NCBI GenBank assembly: GCA_963693365.1
Contig: CAVNZM010000013.1
Span: 3,906,001 to 3,970,000 of the forward strand
Source of the DNA: Amoebidium appalachense
Lineage: Eukaryota; Ichthyosporea
Direction of reading: 5' to 3'
Length of the DNA: 64,000 nucleotides
Shown: positions 1 to 43,238 of the stretch, piece by piece
Numbering within the stretch: the first letter of the stretch is position 1
Layout: every line of letters begins with the position of its first letter
Made by a program: the position numbers and the translations under genes
Notes under the pieces: model-generated
Database searches by the model: none
What the model saw: the letters and a program-made list of their open reading frames with translations, nothing else
What the model was told of the DNA's origin: nothing

Positions 1-32285
<32,285 letters not shown>

Positions 32286-32887
32286 GTGAGAGAATGAATG
32301 TTTTTATGAAGGGATAGAGAGGGGGGGGGGGGGGGGGGGGGGGGGGGGTTGATTTGATGACAAATGCAGTTTGAGGCCCAGTTGAGTAAGCATGTACACG
32401 CGGAGTCATTACATATCACTATGTGCTCACTTGACAATGAAAAACAAGTGTATGGGCGAGTCTGTCCTTGGTTCTTTTTTTTTGATGGGCGAGGTGGTTG
32501 ATTTGAAAACAGTTTAAGATGCCAGTATGCGCATTCACACTTCTCTCCATAATGCGCTTTGCCAATGAGAAACAGGTGACTGTGCTTTGTTCTTTGTTTT
32601 GTCGGTGTCATTGTCCTGCTTCATGAATGCCAATCAGTGTGTACTTAGTCTGCGGGTTATTGAATAGCTACCACTGACGCAATATATTTCAGCGAAAGTT
32701 TTTCTTTTCTTTCTTCGCCTTTTTTTTTCTTTTTTTTCTTTTTCTTTTTTTTTTTTTTTGAGTGACGTAGTTTTTTCAGCAGCTGGTCTGCCACTGTGTA
32801 CGTGCAAGTGACCACGAATGACTAATGAAAGAGCAGTAAGGGTACAGTGTCTGTCTGGCAGTGTGTGTCTTGTGTTTGTGACCGTGC

Positions 32888-32958
<71 letters not shown>

Positions 32959-33780
32959 ACTCGCGCACGTGGCTTCCTGCCTGCCTATTGTAGGGCCCAA
33001 CCACAACCGGAGAGTCAACTTGCTCCCGAGCAGATTTATACTTTGCAAAAAGCAGAATGATTCGGCAAAAAGAAGACCAATTCTGATTCTCGATTCACTT
33101 TCTGGATCTGAGTCCCTCTCTTTCGTTTTAGAGAAAGAGAGAACTTATTCCAAGAGAGAGACTATAATCAAGATTGGGGAGGCCCGAAACTCGGAAACAT
33201 ACACACACAGAGACTCTCTGAGAGAGAGAGAGAGCTAGAGGAGAGAGGGGGGGGGGGGGGGGGGGGGCTTTTATAGGAATGCACAAGTTCTTTGAGTTTG
33301 GGTTCTTTGAGTTTGAGTTGCGTAGTACCGGCATTATACCCGTTTTCTTTTTTTCTAGTAGCGCATTTACAGCATCAATTACATGTACAGCACCGATATT
33401 AGCGAGCTCCACCACTGGGCCATATCTGTTACTATCTCTAAATACAAACGTATAGAGCCACAGGCTAAACCGTCTATTTTCTAATTCATGTTGTGTGCCC
33501 TTCAACTGCCACATTCAACTGCCACTAGCACTTGCGGTAAACTCATAGTGTTGTGCTACTGCGCTACTGTGACGTTATATTACACTATCTCTCCTTAGAA
33601 ATTTTTGGTAGGCTACCTGCTGCAAAATCGACTGACATGCCGCGACCGGCGCCCACGGCCAGCCTGGCCTGCGTAAAAAAAAAAAGAAAAAAGAAAGAAA
33701 GAAAGAAAAAGATTCCGATCGGAATGCACATGTTCGTTTTGAGGAGGGGAAACCTGCCCCTGCCCGGTACCTGCAACCTT
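32286..33780. other. Intergenic stretch after the USP34-like gene
   Basis: Holds a G run (32322-32347), a T/C-rich stretch (32695-32760), (GT)n at 32888-32957, a GA tract and G run (33220-33267) and A-rich sequence at 33676-33712. No gene recognised; probably 3' UTR then spacer. Confidence 0.6.
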
Positions 33781-33781
33781 A

Positions 33782-36010
33782 CTAGTGCTGGTCGGGGGCT
33801 GGAGCACCAGGCGCCTGCGACCCTGGGTGCCTGGCCCTAGCTGCAAAAGCAAGTCGGCCTCTGGCCTTCTTCCTTGACAGCCACGGCTGCACAGTCTCCG
33901 GGCGCGCTCGCCCCTGCCTGTACACACGTGCAGGCACACTTGCGGGTACGCAGCCACCCTCACCAATAATAATGTTGTCCCCAGTAGCCCCAGTACTGGT
34001 CCCTGATCCCCCCACTGTGGCTCCACCCGTCGGAGGTTTGTCTGCAGCCGCCGGCGGAGCAGCAGCAAACACCTGTCCACCCACAGAGCCTGACGGTGAG
34101 TCTGACCCAACGGCCTCCACACCAGTCTTCTCTGCAGCTGGGGACTCGGACACATCGACCAAAACAGTGAGCATATCACCCTCAACCAACGGCTCTAGTG
34201 CTGCCACCTGGGTACCAGGCTTCAAATACACATGCTTTTCAGTCGGATTTGTTAACAGCACCTTGCAGCCGAGGCTGCCATTTACAGACAAGAGTGATTG
34301 CACACTATGCGCAGGGTGGAAGGGAATATCGGTGTTAGAGGTGGGTCTGGGTACGACAACACCCGTCACACCAGCCTCCAAACCTTCCCCCCATCCTTCA
34401 TCGAGCACAAAGCCACATTCGGCCTGAAAGGAGGGAGATGCACGCCGGTGGTGGTGATAAGTGTTGCCACCTCACCACCCCGCACCCCGGCCCCAAGCCA
34501 CCAAACAGGCATATAGCACTCTGCCTGGCCGTGGGCAGGCCTGAGCAGCAAGTGCTTTTACAACAGGTCAATCTGTGCATCGAAACCCAACAAGAAATCC
34601 ATGCCTAGCAAGGCTGCATAGGGGAGGCCACGCAAAATATGAAAGTTTTGCACATGGCTCCATTCTGTGTTGGGCACCTGCAGGTGCAAACCCACACGGC
34701 CTGCACATGGCAAGGCGTCTCCACTAGCACCAACAGCACTAAAGTTGTGAACCGGCGAAATGCTCTTACGCAGCAAATGGTAATTTCAGCGCAAAATCAT
34801 ATTGCAAGCATGAATGGCTAGCACCGGTATCCACAACCACCGTAACTAGGTGCCCATGCAACCTCACAGTGGCAAGCAAACAAGAGGTAGATCCCTTAGC
34901 AGACACTTTGCACACAGATGGTTCTTTGGGGGTGGGATGCACGCGCCCCGCCAGCCCCGCCAACCCCTCTGCCCGTGCCTGCTTCAAATCCGCAAAATCC
35001 TGAATTCGAACCGACATAACACCCTCATTCCCGGGTGCACCCTCCCCCTCCCCAACACCTGTGGGGGTGGTTGCACCTAGGGTGGACGGGATCACAATAT
35101 GGGTGGGGGCAAAAGACACAGTTTTTCGAGTGATTGCTTTATTTCCCTTGCAATTTCCCGCCAGGGGAGGAGGGTCGTGCACAAAATTCTCGTTAACCAC
35201 TTCACTACTTCATGTACACTATCCTCTCCGATGTGCAAAAATGCGCTACGCACATCAACTACCCCCGGCACCGCGTCTTCTACCCCCGCGAGTTCCTATT
35301 TGCGGTGTGAATGCTTCTTCTTGTCTGGGTCACGGCCCTGCTGATGCTTGCCGTTACCCTTGGGCTCTCCCTGTTGGAGTGCAGACTTACGCTCACTCCA
35401 CAATATGTGTATGTTAGCTTTACAATTGGTTCCGTGTACACAGACACACGCTGACACTCGATCACCACATGCACATCTGCATAGTTGAGGAATGTTGCCA
35501 ATTGTGTTTTGACTGCAAACGATTGGTTCACTGGTCCCTGAGATCTCTAAATGAAAGTAACCAATCCGATTAGCGCCTGGCATCCGGATTACATTCCAGA
35601 CTGCTGCCCCACGGGTATATAAGCCACGTCTCTGCCAGGTGCAGACATGGAGTTCAGTCATGGAGTTCAGTCATGGAGTTAACACACTGAAAGCAGTAAA
35701 AAAACGGGTCAGCGCCCAAGCGCGCCACGACGACCATAGTCACAGCGGACTCTACTTCCAACATCCCTTGCACAACCGGGAATCGGAATAGTGGCCTACT
35801 TTCTTGCAAACGTTGCAGCGGCGATTAGCAGCAGGGCATTCCGCATCACCTTTGCGATGTCCCGGCTTCCGCAGCCGTAGCAAACGACACTGCTGTCCGA
35901 TGCACCGTATTTGGGCTTCTGTGGGGGAGTTTTCCACGGATTTTTAGTCAAACCGGACCCCACCAGAGCAATAAACGACGGCACATCCAAGCCCGGCAAT
36001 GCTGCTGCCT
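33782..36010 (-). pseudogene. Ty3/gypsy-like gag-protease remnant
   Basis: Reading the minus strand there are two CCHC-type zinc knuckles split by a frameshift (35760-35890: CYGCG in one frame, KPGHRKGDAEC and CNVCKKVGHYSDSRLC in another). There is then a retropepsin active site VVVDTGASHSCL (near 34810), its partner LLGMDFLLG in a shifted frame (near 34590), and a pre-RT linker with TNPTEKHVYLKPGTQV (near 34215). No reverse transcriptase follows: the element stops near 33780. At least three frame changes make it non-functional. A promoter-like block (TATATAAG at 35616, three ATGGAGTTCAGTC units at 35647-35685) interrupts gag and protease and may be a separate insertion. Confidence 0.72.
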
Positions 36011-36014
36011 GCTC

Positions 36015-37563
36015 CTACACAGCCACCATAGCCGACTGCTGCACATTAAACACACCGGCTCGGTGGCCAAGACGGTTGTGCCAAAGGGTAAGGTCGTCGT
36101 TCTGTTGAGTCCTTGCTGTGTAGGCTTGGACCCATGGATGTTGAGGAGGGTCAATCACGTAGTCAGTGATGTAGTAGAGCCCGTTGATGGCCGTGAGGTT
36201 GGAAATAATGTCACCGCTACGGCTGTAGAGGAACGACGGGTGGATGTCTGCATCGTCACAATGACCAAGGAGGCCGGCAGAAGAGGCCATGGAGGAAGAC
36301 ACTAGGAAGGACAGTGACTCGGGTACGTAGAGAGCGTTGATGCTGCACTTGGTTGACTTGCCGTTGTAGTGCAGGGTCATGTTGATGATGCCACGGTGTG
36401 TGGCATTGACGGTGCCCAGGCCTTGAATGGGGATGGGGGTACACGGGGTAAGGGTGGAGAAATACTCCTTGATGGGGCAGACGTGTGCATTGCAGCCGCT
36501 GTCCCAGACGGGGTCGTCACGGTGTTGTGTGCCGGTGGATGAGATGAGTGCAAATTGTACACTCTTGTTGCCTTTCTCCTGTTTGGCACGACGAGCAACA
36601 GCACAGCCAGGCTCTGGGCAAGATGTGATGTGGTGGGGTTCATGGCAATAGGAACACTCCACTCTCTTGTTGTTGTGCTGTCGGTTACGGTTGAGTCCTT
36701 GTTACCACGGGGGTAAGGGGAAGTTGAACGGGGGCCGGGTGACTTGGAAGACTGACGATGATCACGGGGACGGGACGGGGAGCGGTGAGGTGTACTCTCA
36801 CGGCGAGGGATACGGTTACGGAGGTCACCGGGCGGGAGCATTCTGCTCTGAAGTGCTCGAAGGGGACGGTTGTTGACGGTTGCACCAGTGCCTGCGTCGA
36901 TGAGGCCGGCACGAATCTCAGCTCCGCGGATGTCGCTGATGAGCTGGTTGGAGGAGGGGTACTTCTTGTTGTTCATCCAGTAGTCGGAGCAAAGACGTTT
37001 AATGTCAGTGCAGACTAGGGCGGTGTTCTTGCGTAGGTGAAGGAAGAACTTGCGCACGACATCCTTGTGTTGTACAGACGGGCTCGTCTAGGCAGGCCAG
37101 GGCCGTAGCCAGACGTTGGAGGCTGGTGAGGTACGCTGTGACGTTGGGGAAGTCGCGTAGTTCAAGCTCCTCGTAGGTGACTTGAATTTGAGTGACGCGA
37201 GCCTCCTTCTCCAGCCACATAAGCCATGCGCGGGTTATGGAAGACTTCTCCACCGTGAACACCGTCTTGCATGCGGCCAGAGTCGTAGAGCTCTGTAGGA
37301 TGAACGGACTGGTTGAGAATTTGGTCGAGGACGTCGGAAGCTTTCTTGTAGGCGTCCTTGGTGCCGTAGCCTTGCCACTGGTTGGCGTCGGAGCCATCAA
37401 TCCACTGTGGTGCCTTGATGGCGTCGACAAATTTCTCGGCAATTGTTGTTCGGATGAAGCGATGGATGAGGGGCTCCCATTCGAAGTAGTTGAGACGCTT
37501 GTCGTCCTTCTTCTCGGACGGATTCCATTGCGGAAGGTTGATGTACGACGGTTTGTCAGTCAT
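36015..37563 (-). pseudogene. Ty1/copia-like gag, protease and pre-integrase remnant
   Basis: The minus-strand ORF starts ATG at 37563 (MTDKPSYINLPQWN). It continues through at least two frame changes with gag-like segments (ITRAWLMWLEKEARVTQIQV, RRLCSDYWMN-type sequence), a knuckle CSYCHEPHHITSC (36655), a copia-type protease DSGCNAHVCP (36500), and LWHNRLGH of the gag pre-integrase domain (36080). Integrase, RT and RNase H are absent; the sequence passes at about 36010 into the gypsy-like piece. Assignment rests on the DSG protease plus LWHxRLGH pair. Confidence 0.75.
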
Positions 37564-37565
37564 GG

Positions 37566-38110
37566 TTGAAGCAGTATGTACGGAGGAATTTCGCGGTTGT
37601 AACGAGATTGTGTGTTAGCGTGCAAAGGGGCCGTAAACCTGTTATTTTGTGTGGGTTTAAGGGAGGAGCAGAGTGCACAGATGGGTGTTATGATATACAC
37701 AACACACAGACACACGGGAGAAACACAACCGGAGAGGTGGAACGATTTCTGGGACCATAGGAAACGTTTTCAACTGATTGATTTTTATTTCAAGATGAAG
37801 TCCCTTTTATACTCGGGAATGTGAAATCGACAAATGCTAAGCCAATCAAAAGAACGAAAACTATCTTATCCAATCAGAAAGACGAAAACTATGAGGGTAA
37901 AATAAATCGATCGAAATGCCTGTCGACACATAGAAGATAAATCGCAATCTGCTAATGAAAGTACGGAAACATTTAATAAAATGAAACCACTTATGTATCT
38001 ATTAGTTCACATCATATATTTATACATGTTCTTAACATAACACGTCTAAATATAATTATTCCTAATAGCTGGGGAGCATGGAGCAATTCTACGTCGTGGG
38101 AAAAGAAGGA
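37566..38110 (-). promoter_or_regulatory. Probable 5' LTR/leader of the copia-like remnant
   Basis: On the minus strand upstream of the gag ATG there is TATAAAAGGG (37802-37811) and ATGGTCCCAGAAATCG at about 37743-37758, a position and sequence reminiscent of a copia primer-binding site. LTR borders cannot be fixed because no second LTR is present. Confidence 0.4.
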
Positions 38111-38429
38111 AAAGGAATGAGGATAGAAAGGAATGGAATGGGAAAGGAATCGAGTAGAATGAAGGAGGAATGTAGGTTTCTATATTTGGGAAAATTAAAC
38201 GAGATCTGATTGGACAACTTATTTAGACATAAACGCAAAAAACATTACATGTGAGCGGGCCAAATGGCTCGATGTGTACACAGATCAAAGATATCTGTGC
38301 ACACGGAAACGGAAAGGAAAGAAAGAAAGGAAGAAAGGAAAAGGGAAAAGGAAACGAACAACAACAAACTAATAAACATATGTATAACTCAACTTCAGAA
38401 TCTAAGTTCTTGCCGTTATCCATGGGTAG

Positions 38430-38525
38430 ATGACAGAGAGAGAGAGAGAGAGAGAGAGAGGAGGAGGGGGGGGGGGGGGAGAGAGAGAGGAGAGAGGGAG
38501 AGAGAGAGAGAGAGAGAGAGAGAAA
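38430..38525. repeat. (GA)n with poly-G
   Basis: GA repeats at 38434-38462 and 38477-38525 flank GGAGGAGGGGGG. Bases 38110-38430 and 38530-39015 hold no recognisable gene. Confidence 0.85.
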
Positions 38526-39020
38526 GAATAGAAATATATTCAAGTACAGTTAGCAGAGTCTGTTTATCATGATAAAAAGCGGCCCTGCTACTGTTACATC
38601 TTGACTATTTGGCACCACACACCTACGCGAGTGAGGGGCAACCCCTCCCCATTTGCCTCATAGACATCGGCATTGAGGTTTTCATCAACCTCCAGACCAT
38701 TGCAATACTTTACGCGGAAAAGAAATCCCCTTTTCTGGGCACCCCCCACTGTGTGTTTGCATGTGTGTGTGTGTGCGTGTGTGCGTTTGTGCGTGTGTTT
38801 TCGGACACTCGCAAGTGTGTATGCCTGTGCTCGTGCACTTGTGTGCGCGCAACTGTGTGTGAAGGAAAGAATGGGAGGGGGGAGGCCCCAAGGGAGAGAG
38901 GAGTTATTATTAAGCGGAGGGAAAGGAGAAGTATGTGGACATGTGTGCTTTGGGTTGTGCTTTGATTTTTATTTTCATTTGTTTATTTATTTTTCTTTTT
39001 TTGGGGGGGAGGAAGGGGGG

Positions 39021-39210
<190 letters not shown>

Positions 39211-39316
39211 GAACCGGAATTTCATATGCATATAGCAAAGCCTGATCTCCCAACCCTATTTCACCCATTCAGTCCGTACATTTGTTATCACCAGATGCCT
39301 TTACACAAGCTCCACC

Positions 39317-40219
39317 TCAGTATTGTGTACTTTTCCTTAGATCTCTATAACAAGAGGCTGGGGAACACAGTAAAGCCAGCAAACCGTGTACGTACCTACG
39401 AGCTTCAGCTCCTTCAGCCTTTCTTGAGCTGCCAATGCGAAGATCGTCTCCCTCCGAGTCGTCCGTATCCACCTGCACACGTAGAAGTTACAAGTTACTA
39501 AAGTTATCTTTCTAAGTAGAGCAAGTTCACCAATGCTTTGGGTTTCAAGGGCTCTCTTTCCAACAAACAACAGGACAACTTGAAGGCCTTGGCAACCACT
39601 AACAACAAACAGAGTAACCAGAGAAACAAAGCGCCTATGCAGCACAGGTACTAGCCAACATTATAGAAAAAGATCAGGCACAGACAAAATGCCAGGCTTG
39701 CAGTAAAACGACTATGTACCAGCCTTGGGAAAACTTACGCATATACCATTTGAATGCTCTTCTTCTGGTGAGATATGCGGTACTTTGCAATCTTCGCCGC
39801 CGTGTTTTCGCCTTTCAGACCGAGAATCTCTTCAATCATCTCCGCTTTTGTGAATAAGTGTACGACCCTCGCTCACCTGCTCCTTTATTATTTTTGCGCC
39901 GATCCACTTTGGGTTTGCCTTCCGCCAAACTTTGGTTTATACGCTCGAACTCCGCAGCAATCGCTTCTTGCCGTTCGATGTCGACCTCTTGGGACGGTGG
40001 GACAAACTCGTGTGTGACGGACCCAACGTTGCTGGTAACGAGATGTGATGGCTGGTTAACACGTTTAGCCGCAGCACAACTGGCTTCGTGGTTTGCCAGT
40101 GCACCGGCGTTACCGCAGGGATACCTGCAGCCTCTGCACGGAAACGTAGGTTTGGAAGAGTCTTCTGTAGCAATTAACTCGCTGATAGTTTTGGCTTCTT
40201 CCACGCTGTGCGCACTCAT
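39317..40219 (-). CDS. Small three-exon gene with a C2HC zinc finger, function unknown
   Basis: Predicted exons on the minus strand are 40219-39877, 39844-39747 and 39472-39317, with donors GCAG|GTGAGC and AATG|GTATAT and acceptors CAAAAG and TGTGCAG. All phases join, giving about 198 residues. Residues 28-48 (CRGCRYPCGNAGALANHEASC region) form a C-X2-C-X12-H-X3-C finger. Exon 2 encodes MIEEILGLKGENTAAKIAKY, which looks like a short helical or HTH-like segment, and exon 3 starts VDTDDSEGDDLR. The last exon could instead splice at CTC|GTAGGT (39400), so the C-terminus is uncertain. I do not recognise the family. It may be a host gene or the N-terminal part of a transposon protein. Confidence 0.55.
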
Positions 40220-40345
40220 GGTTTTTTACGGCCGTTCAGTTCGAACGAAAAATTCATCTTTGCCCGTAATCAGACATGGTCCTCTGCCCAGGCTTGCTGG
40301 CAGCCGTTTTTAGCAATTCGGCAGGTGTGTGGACTCTACGGTTCT

Positions 40346-40576
40346 CTAAAGCGCCACATGTGAACGCAGTTGTGCTTTTGCATTTTCTGCTTGTGCAATT
40401 GCACTGGTGGTTGCATTACTGATCTTTTTGTTTGCTTCTACAAGGCCCTCGGCAACAATCACTTGGGCCACTTGCGTGCTTTCCTGGAACTTGTCTGTGG
40501 CTGCGTTTACTTTGTGTAGTGCACTATTTAAATCCCCAAGTGCAGCTGCCTGCACTTGAACTACTGGCTTGGTCAT
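40346..40576 (-). CDS. 76-codon helical ORF, unknown
   Basis: ATG at 40576, stop at 40346. MTKPVVQVQAAALGDLNSAL, HKVNAATDKFQESTQVAQVI then AEGLVEANKKISNATTSAIA. It is rich in Ala, Gln and Val and predicted to be amphipathic helix. It lies about 130 bases upstream of the zinc-finger gene on the same strand. Its composition is unlike the surrounding repeats, but there is no second line of evidence that it is expressed. Confidence 0.35.
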   Translation of the reverse strand: MTKPVVQVQAAALGDLNSALHKVNAATDKFQESTQVAQVIVAEGLVEANKKISNATTSAIAQAENAKAQLRSHVAL

Positions 40577-41206
40577 GGTCTTTCCGTGTGCTAGTACACT
40601 TTCAACCTGTGTACTCCTATGTATTTTGGATAGAAGAACGATACAAAACTGACTGACTGAACTGACATGTGCGTCATACGGGGTTTTTTTTTGGCGCCAC
40701 AGCCTATTCAATGATTGGCCCTTTTGTTTGTGGAACATATCGGTGTCACTGAGCTAGGTTTTATGTGGTAAAAAGTCTGAAACTCTGACAAATAAAGGGT
40801 GTTCTAATGGTGCATACTTGGTAATTACGTCTGCATAGGCGATGCATAGGACCCCCTGTTGCGCTAAAAAAAAATAAAAAAAATAAAAAAAATAAATAAA
40901 TAAATAAATAAAGAAAAAAAACTTCAAGATAATCCCGGAAAACGACCGTCGGAGGTCATTATCTAAAGATTTTTAAAAAATGGCGTCGCCGTTATCTTAG
41001 TGGCGGAGTATCTAACACCTGGACGGGCACTGTACTATCCCGGAAACAGGGAGGGAGTGCAGCGGTGCAGGGGGGTCAGGGTGTGTATATGTGGTTGGAG
41101 AAACACAGCGTGTGCATGGACCTGCACGGTCTGGCCTAGATGGCAAAATTGTTCCCCCCCCCCCCCCGGAAACAGGGAGGGAGTACATGGGTGGTAAGGT
41201 TGCAAA

Positions 41207-41555
41207 GGTTTTATTTGTGGAAATTATTGACATAAATATTTTTCTGGGTAAACACGTAGGATGGGTGTTCAATACCAACATAACCATGTAGGCTTCATTT
41301 CGTGTTTTAGCAGTTAGCGGTTGGCTGCCCGCACACGGGCACCTATTAGCCAGTCAAAACATCAGATACCACAGATCACTAGACCGAGTTATGATTGGCT
41401 CGGATCAGATTTCACATATCACTAGATCGATTTTTGATTGGTTCAGATCGGTAGGCTTAGGTATATAAGCACGACAGTTTTTAGCAGATCAGCAAGCTAC
41501 AAACACATCTTCTGTGTTTAGCATCCACAGCCTTACAGCTATATATTCCTTTTCA
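41207..41555 (+). repeat. DIRS/PAT-like copy 1: left repeat A1
   Basis: This 349-base sequence (GGTTTTATTTGTGGAAATTA ... AGCTATATATTCCTTTTCA) is repeated as A2 in copies 2 and 3. TATATAAG at 41462-41469 is a plausible promoter, about 130 bases before the gag ATG. Confidence 0.85.
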
Positions 41556-41595
41556 CTCCTTTTCATTCTCCCTATCTTTCCCTACGCCGGTCAGC

Positions 41596-42765
41596 ATGCC
41601 GCCGAAAAAGCGCCAGGCCTCAGCCGCCGCCCCTGCCGCGGCACCTAAGCGCCTGACCCGCAGCGACCTCCGCCACAGGCTGACCAACGCTCCCGCGGAC
41701 ACTGACGCGCCTCCAGCGGCCCATACCACCACGGACCCGGACCCGCCGGCTACTCTCCCCTCCACCCCTGAAGTCCCCCCTCAGGCCCCGCCGTCCCCGC
41801 AGATGACTTCTCAAGACGCCGTCCTGGCCGCCCTCACCGCCATCAGCACCCAGATGGCTGGCGTCCTGGCTGCTCTCACCAACCGCGACCCTCCCGCGCC
41901 CCCCGCCGCGCCCTCCACACCCGGGGAGGTTTCCCCGGGGCTGCATCTCGGCCCTGACCTGGACCTGCCTGCCCTGCCCGCGCCCCCCATCACAGGTGAG
42001 AACACTGGCGACATTCAGCCGGGCACACTCCCGCTTCCCCCCGCGGATGTGCTGGCAGATTTGCGCGCCAATCGTTTCGTCGACCTGTATAAGTTCACCC
42101 CCGCCGCCCTCCTGGCCCCATCCAAGAAAGGTCAGCATCTGCGCATGGCCGACGACGGCAGCATCGAGACTTTTCGCCAAGACAAACCCGTTCCCCTGCG
42201 TTCACTCGTCATTTGGATCCAAGCTTGGACCCATTACATGGCCGCCAAGCACCACCTCGGCCTTCCCACGGACAAAGACGTACTTTGGACTCAGCACATC
42301 ACTCGCCTCAGCACCCGATACCCGTGGGCCCAGATCCACAACTATGACGTATACGCCCGCACCGTGGCCCACCAGCAGGGTCGGGCTCCGATCGAGTGCC
42401 CCAACCTGCTCGCCCAACTCCACCAGGATCTCCTCCTGCCACCCACCCTGCTCATCCAGGACGCATGTCAGCGCTGTGGCTTCCCCGACCACCCCAGCGC
42501 GGCCTGCCCCATGTACCCCAAGCCCGGCTGTGGTCTTGACGGCTTTAAGCCGCCCCACAAGCCCGGCGGGGGTCACACCCCTAACCGCCCTGGCCCGCAA
42601 CCCGGCCCGGCCAAACCGGCCCGACCCGTGGATCTACCCGCGACGCACTGCAGGAATTTCCACATTAACGGTCGGTCCTGCGCTAAGCAGCCCTGCCCCT
42701 TCTCCCACGTGTGCCCGCTCTGCTCTGGCACACACCCCCGCAAAGACTGCAAGCACAATGCCTAG
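41596..42765 (+). CDS. DIRS-like copy 1 Gag-like protein
   Basis: 389 residues from ATG 41596. Residues 1-140 are Pro/Ala-rich and basic at the start (MPPKKRQ). A CX2CX4HX4C knuckle (ACQRCGFPDHPSAAC) lies at about residues 291-304, and a second Cys/His-rich segment (NGRSCAKQPCPFSHVCPLCS) follows near the C-terminus. These support a nucleic-acid-binding Gag. The upstream leader contains TATATAAG. No stop or frameshift inside. Confidence 0.82.
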   Translation: MPPKKRQASAAAPAAAPKRLTRSDLRHRLTNAPADTDAPPAAHTTTDPDPPATLPSTPEVPPQAPPSPQMTSQDAVLAALTAISTQMAGVLAALTNRDPPAPPAAPSTPGEVSPGLHLGPDLDLPALPAPPITGENTGDIQPGTLPLPPADVLADLRANRFVDLYKFTPAALLAPSKKGQHLRMADDGSIETFRQDKPVPLRSLVIWIQAWTHYMAAKHHLGLPTDKDVLWTQHITRLSTRYPWAQIHNYDVYARTVAHQQGRAPIECPNLLAQLHQDLLLPPTLLIQDACQRCGFPDHPSAACPMYPKPGCGLDGFKPPHKPGGGHTPNRPGPQPGPAKPARPVDLPATHCRNFHINGRSCAKQPCPFSHVCPLCSGTHPRKDCKHNA

Positions 42766-43238
42766 TCTACGCGCACACCCACGCACACAGCTAGAACATA
42801 GGGGTTCGGAGCTAGGACACACGAGTACAGGGAAACGGAGCTCGGGAGAACGGGCCAATAGGGCTGAGTACAAAATTTCGCAGGCCAACTACGGCGCCCG
42901 CGCGCGTCAAGAATAAATGTCCCTATACAAAGACGTTTATTCTGGCCACTGCACATAATTTTACTCCCCCCCCCCCCCATCCCACGAGCCTCCCCCCCCT
43001 TACACTCACCTAGCACTCCCTCCCCCCCCCCTTTCTTCTACCGCTGTGTCCGCCCACACCCCCGCGTGCTCGGGCACATTCCCCTGCACAGGGCCCCGCT
43101 GCCCTCCCTGCCAACCCTCACTTGGGCCAAGCTGCCCTACTCTAACCCCCCGGGGCCCTGCTGCCCCCCCCCCCCCCCCCAAACCCCCCCCCCCCCCCCC
43201 CCCCCCGCTGCCGGGATCTCCCCAAGGGTACACCACCC

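Noticed and set aside
35296-35661. 121-codon minus-strand ORF
   Set aside because: It crosses a promoter-like block between gag and protease pieces and shows no domain. Treated as chance or debris.
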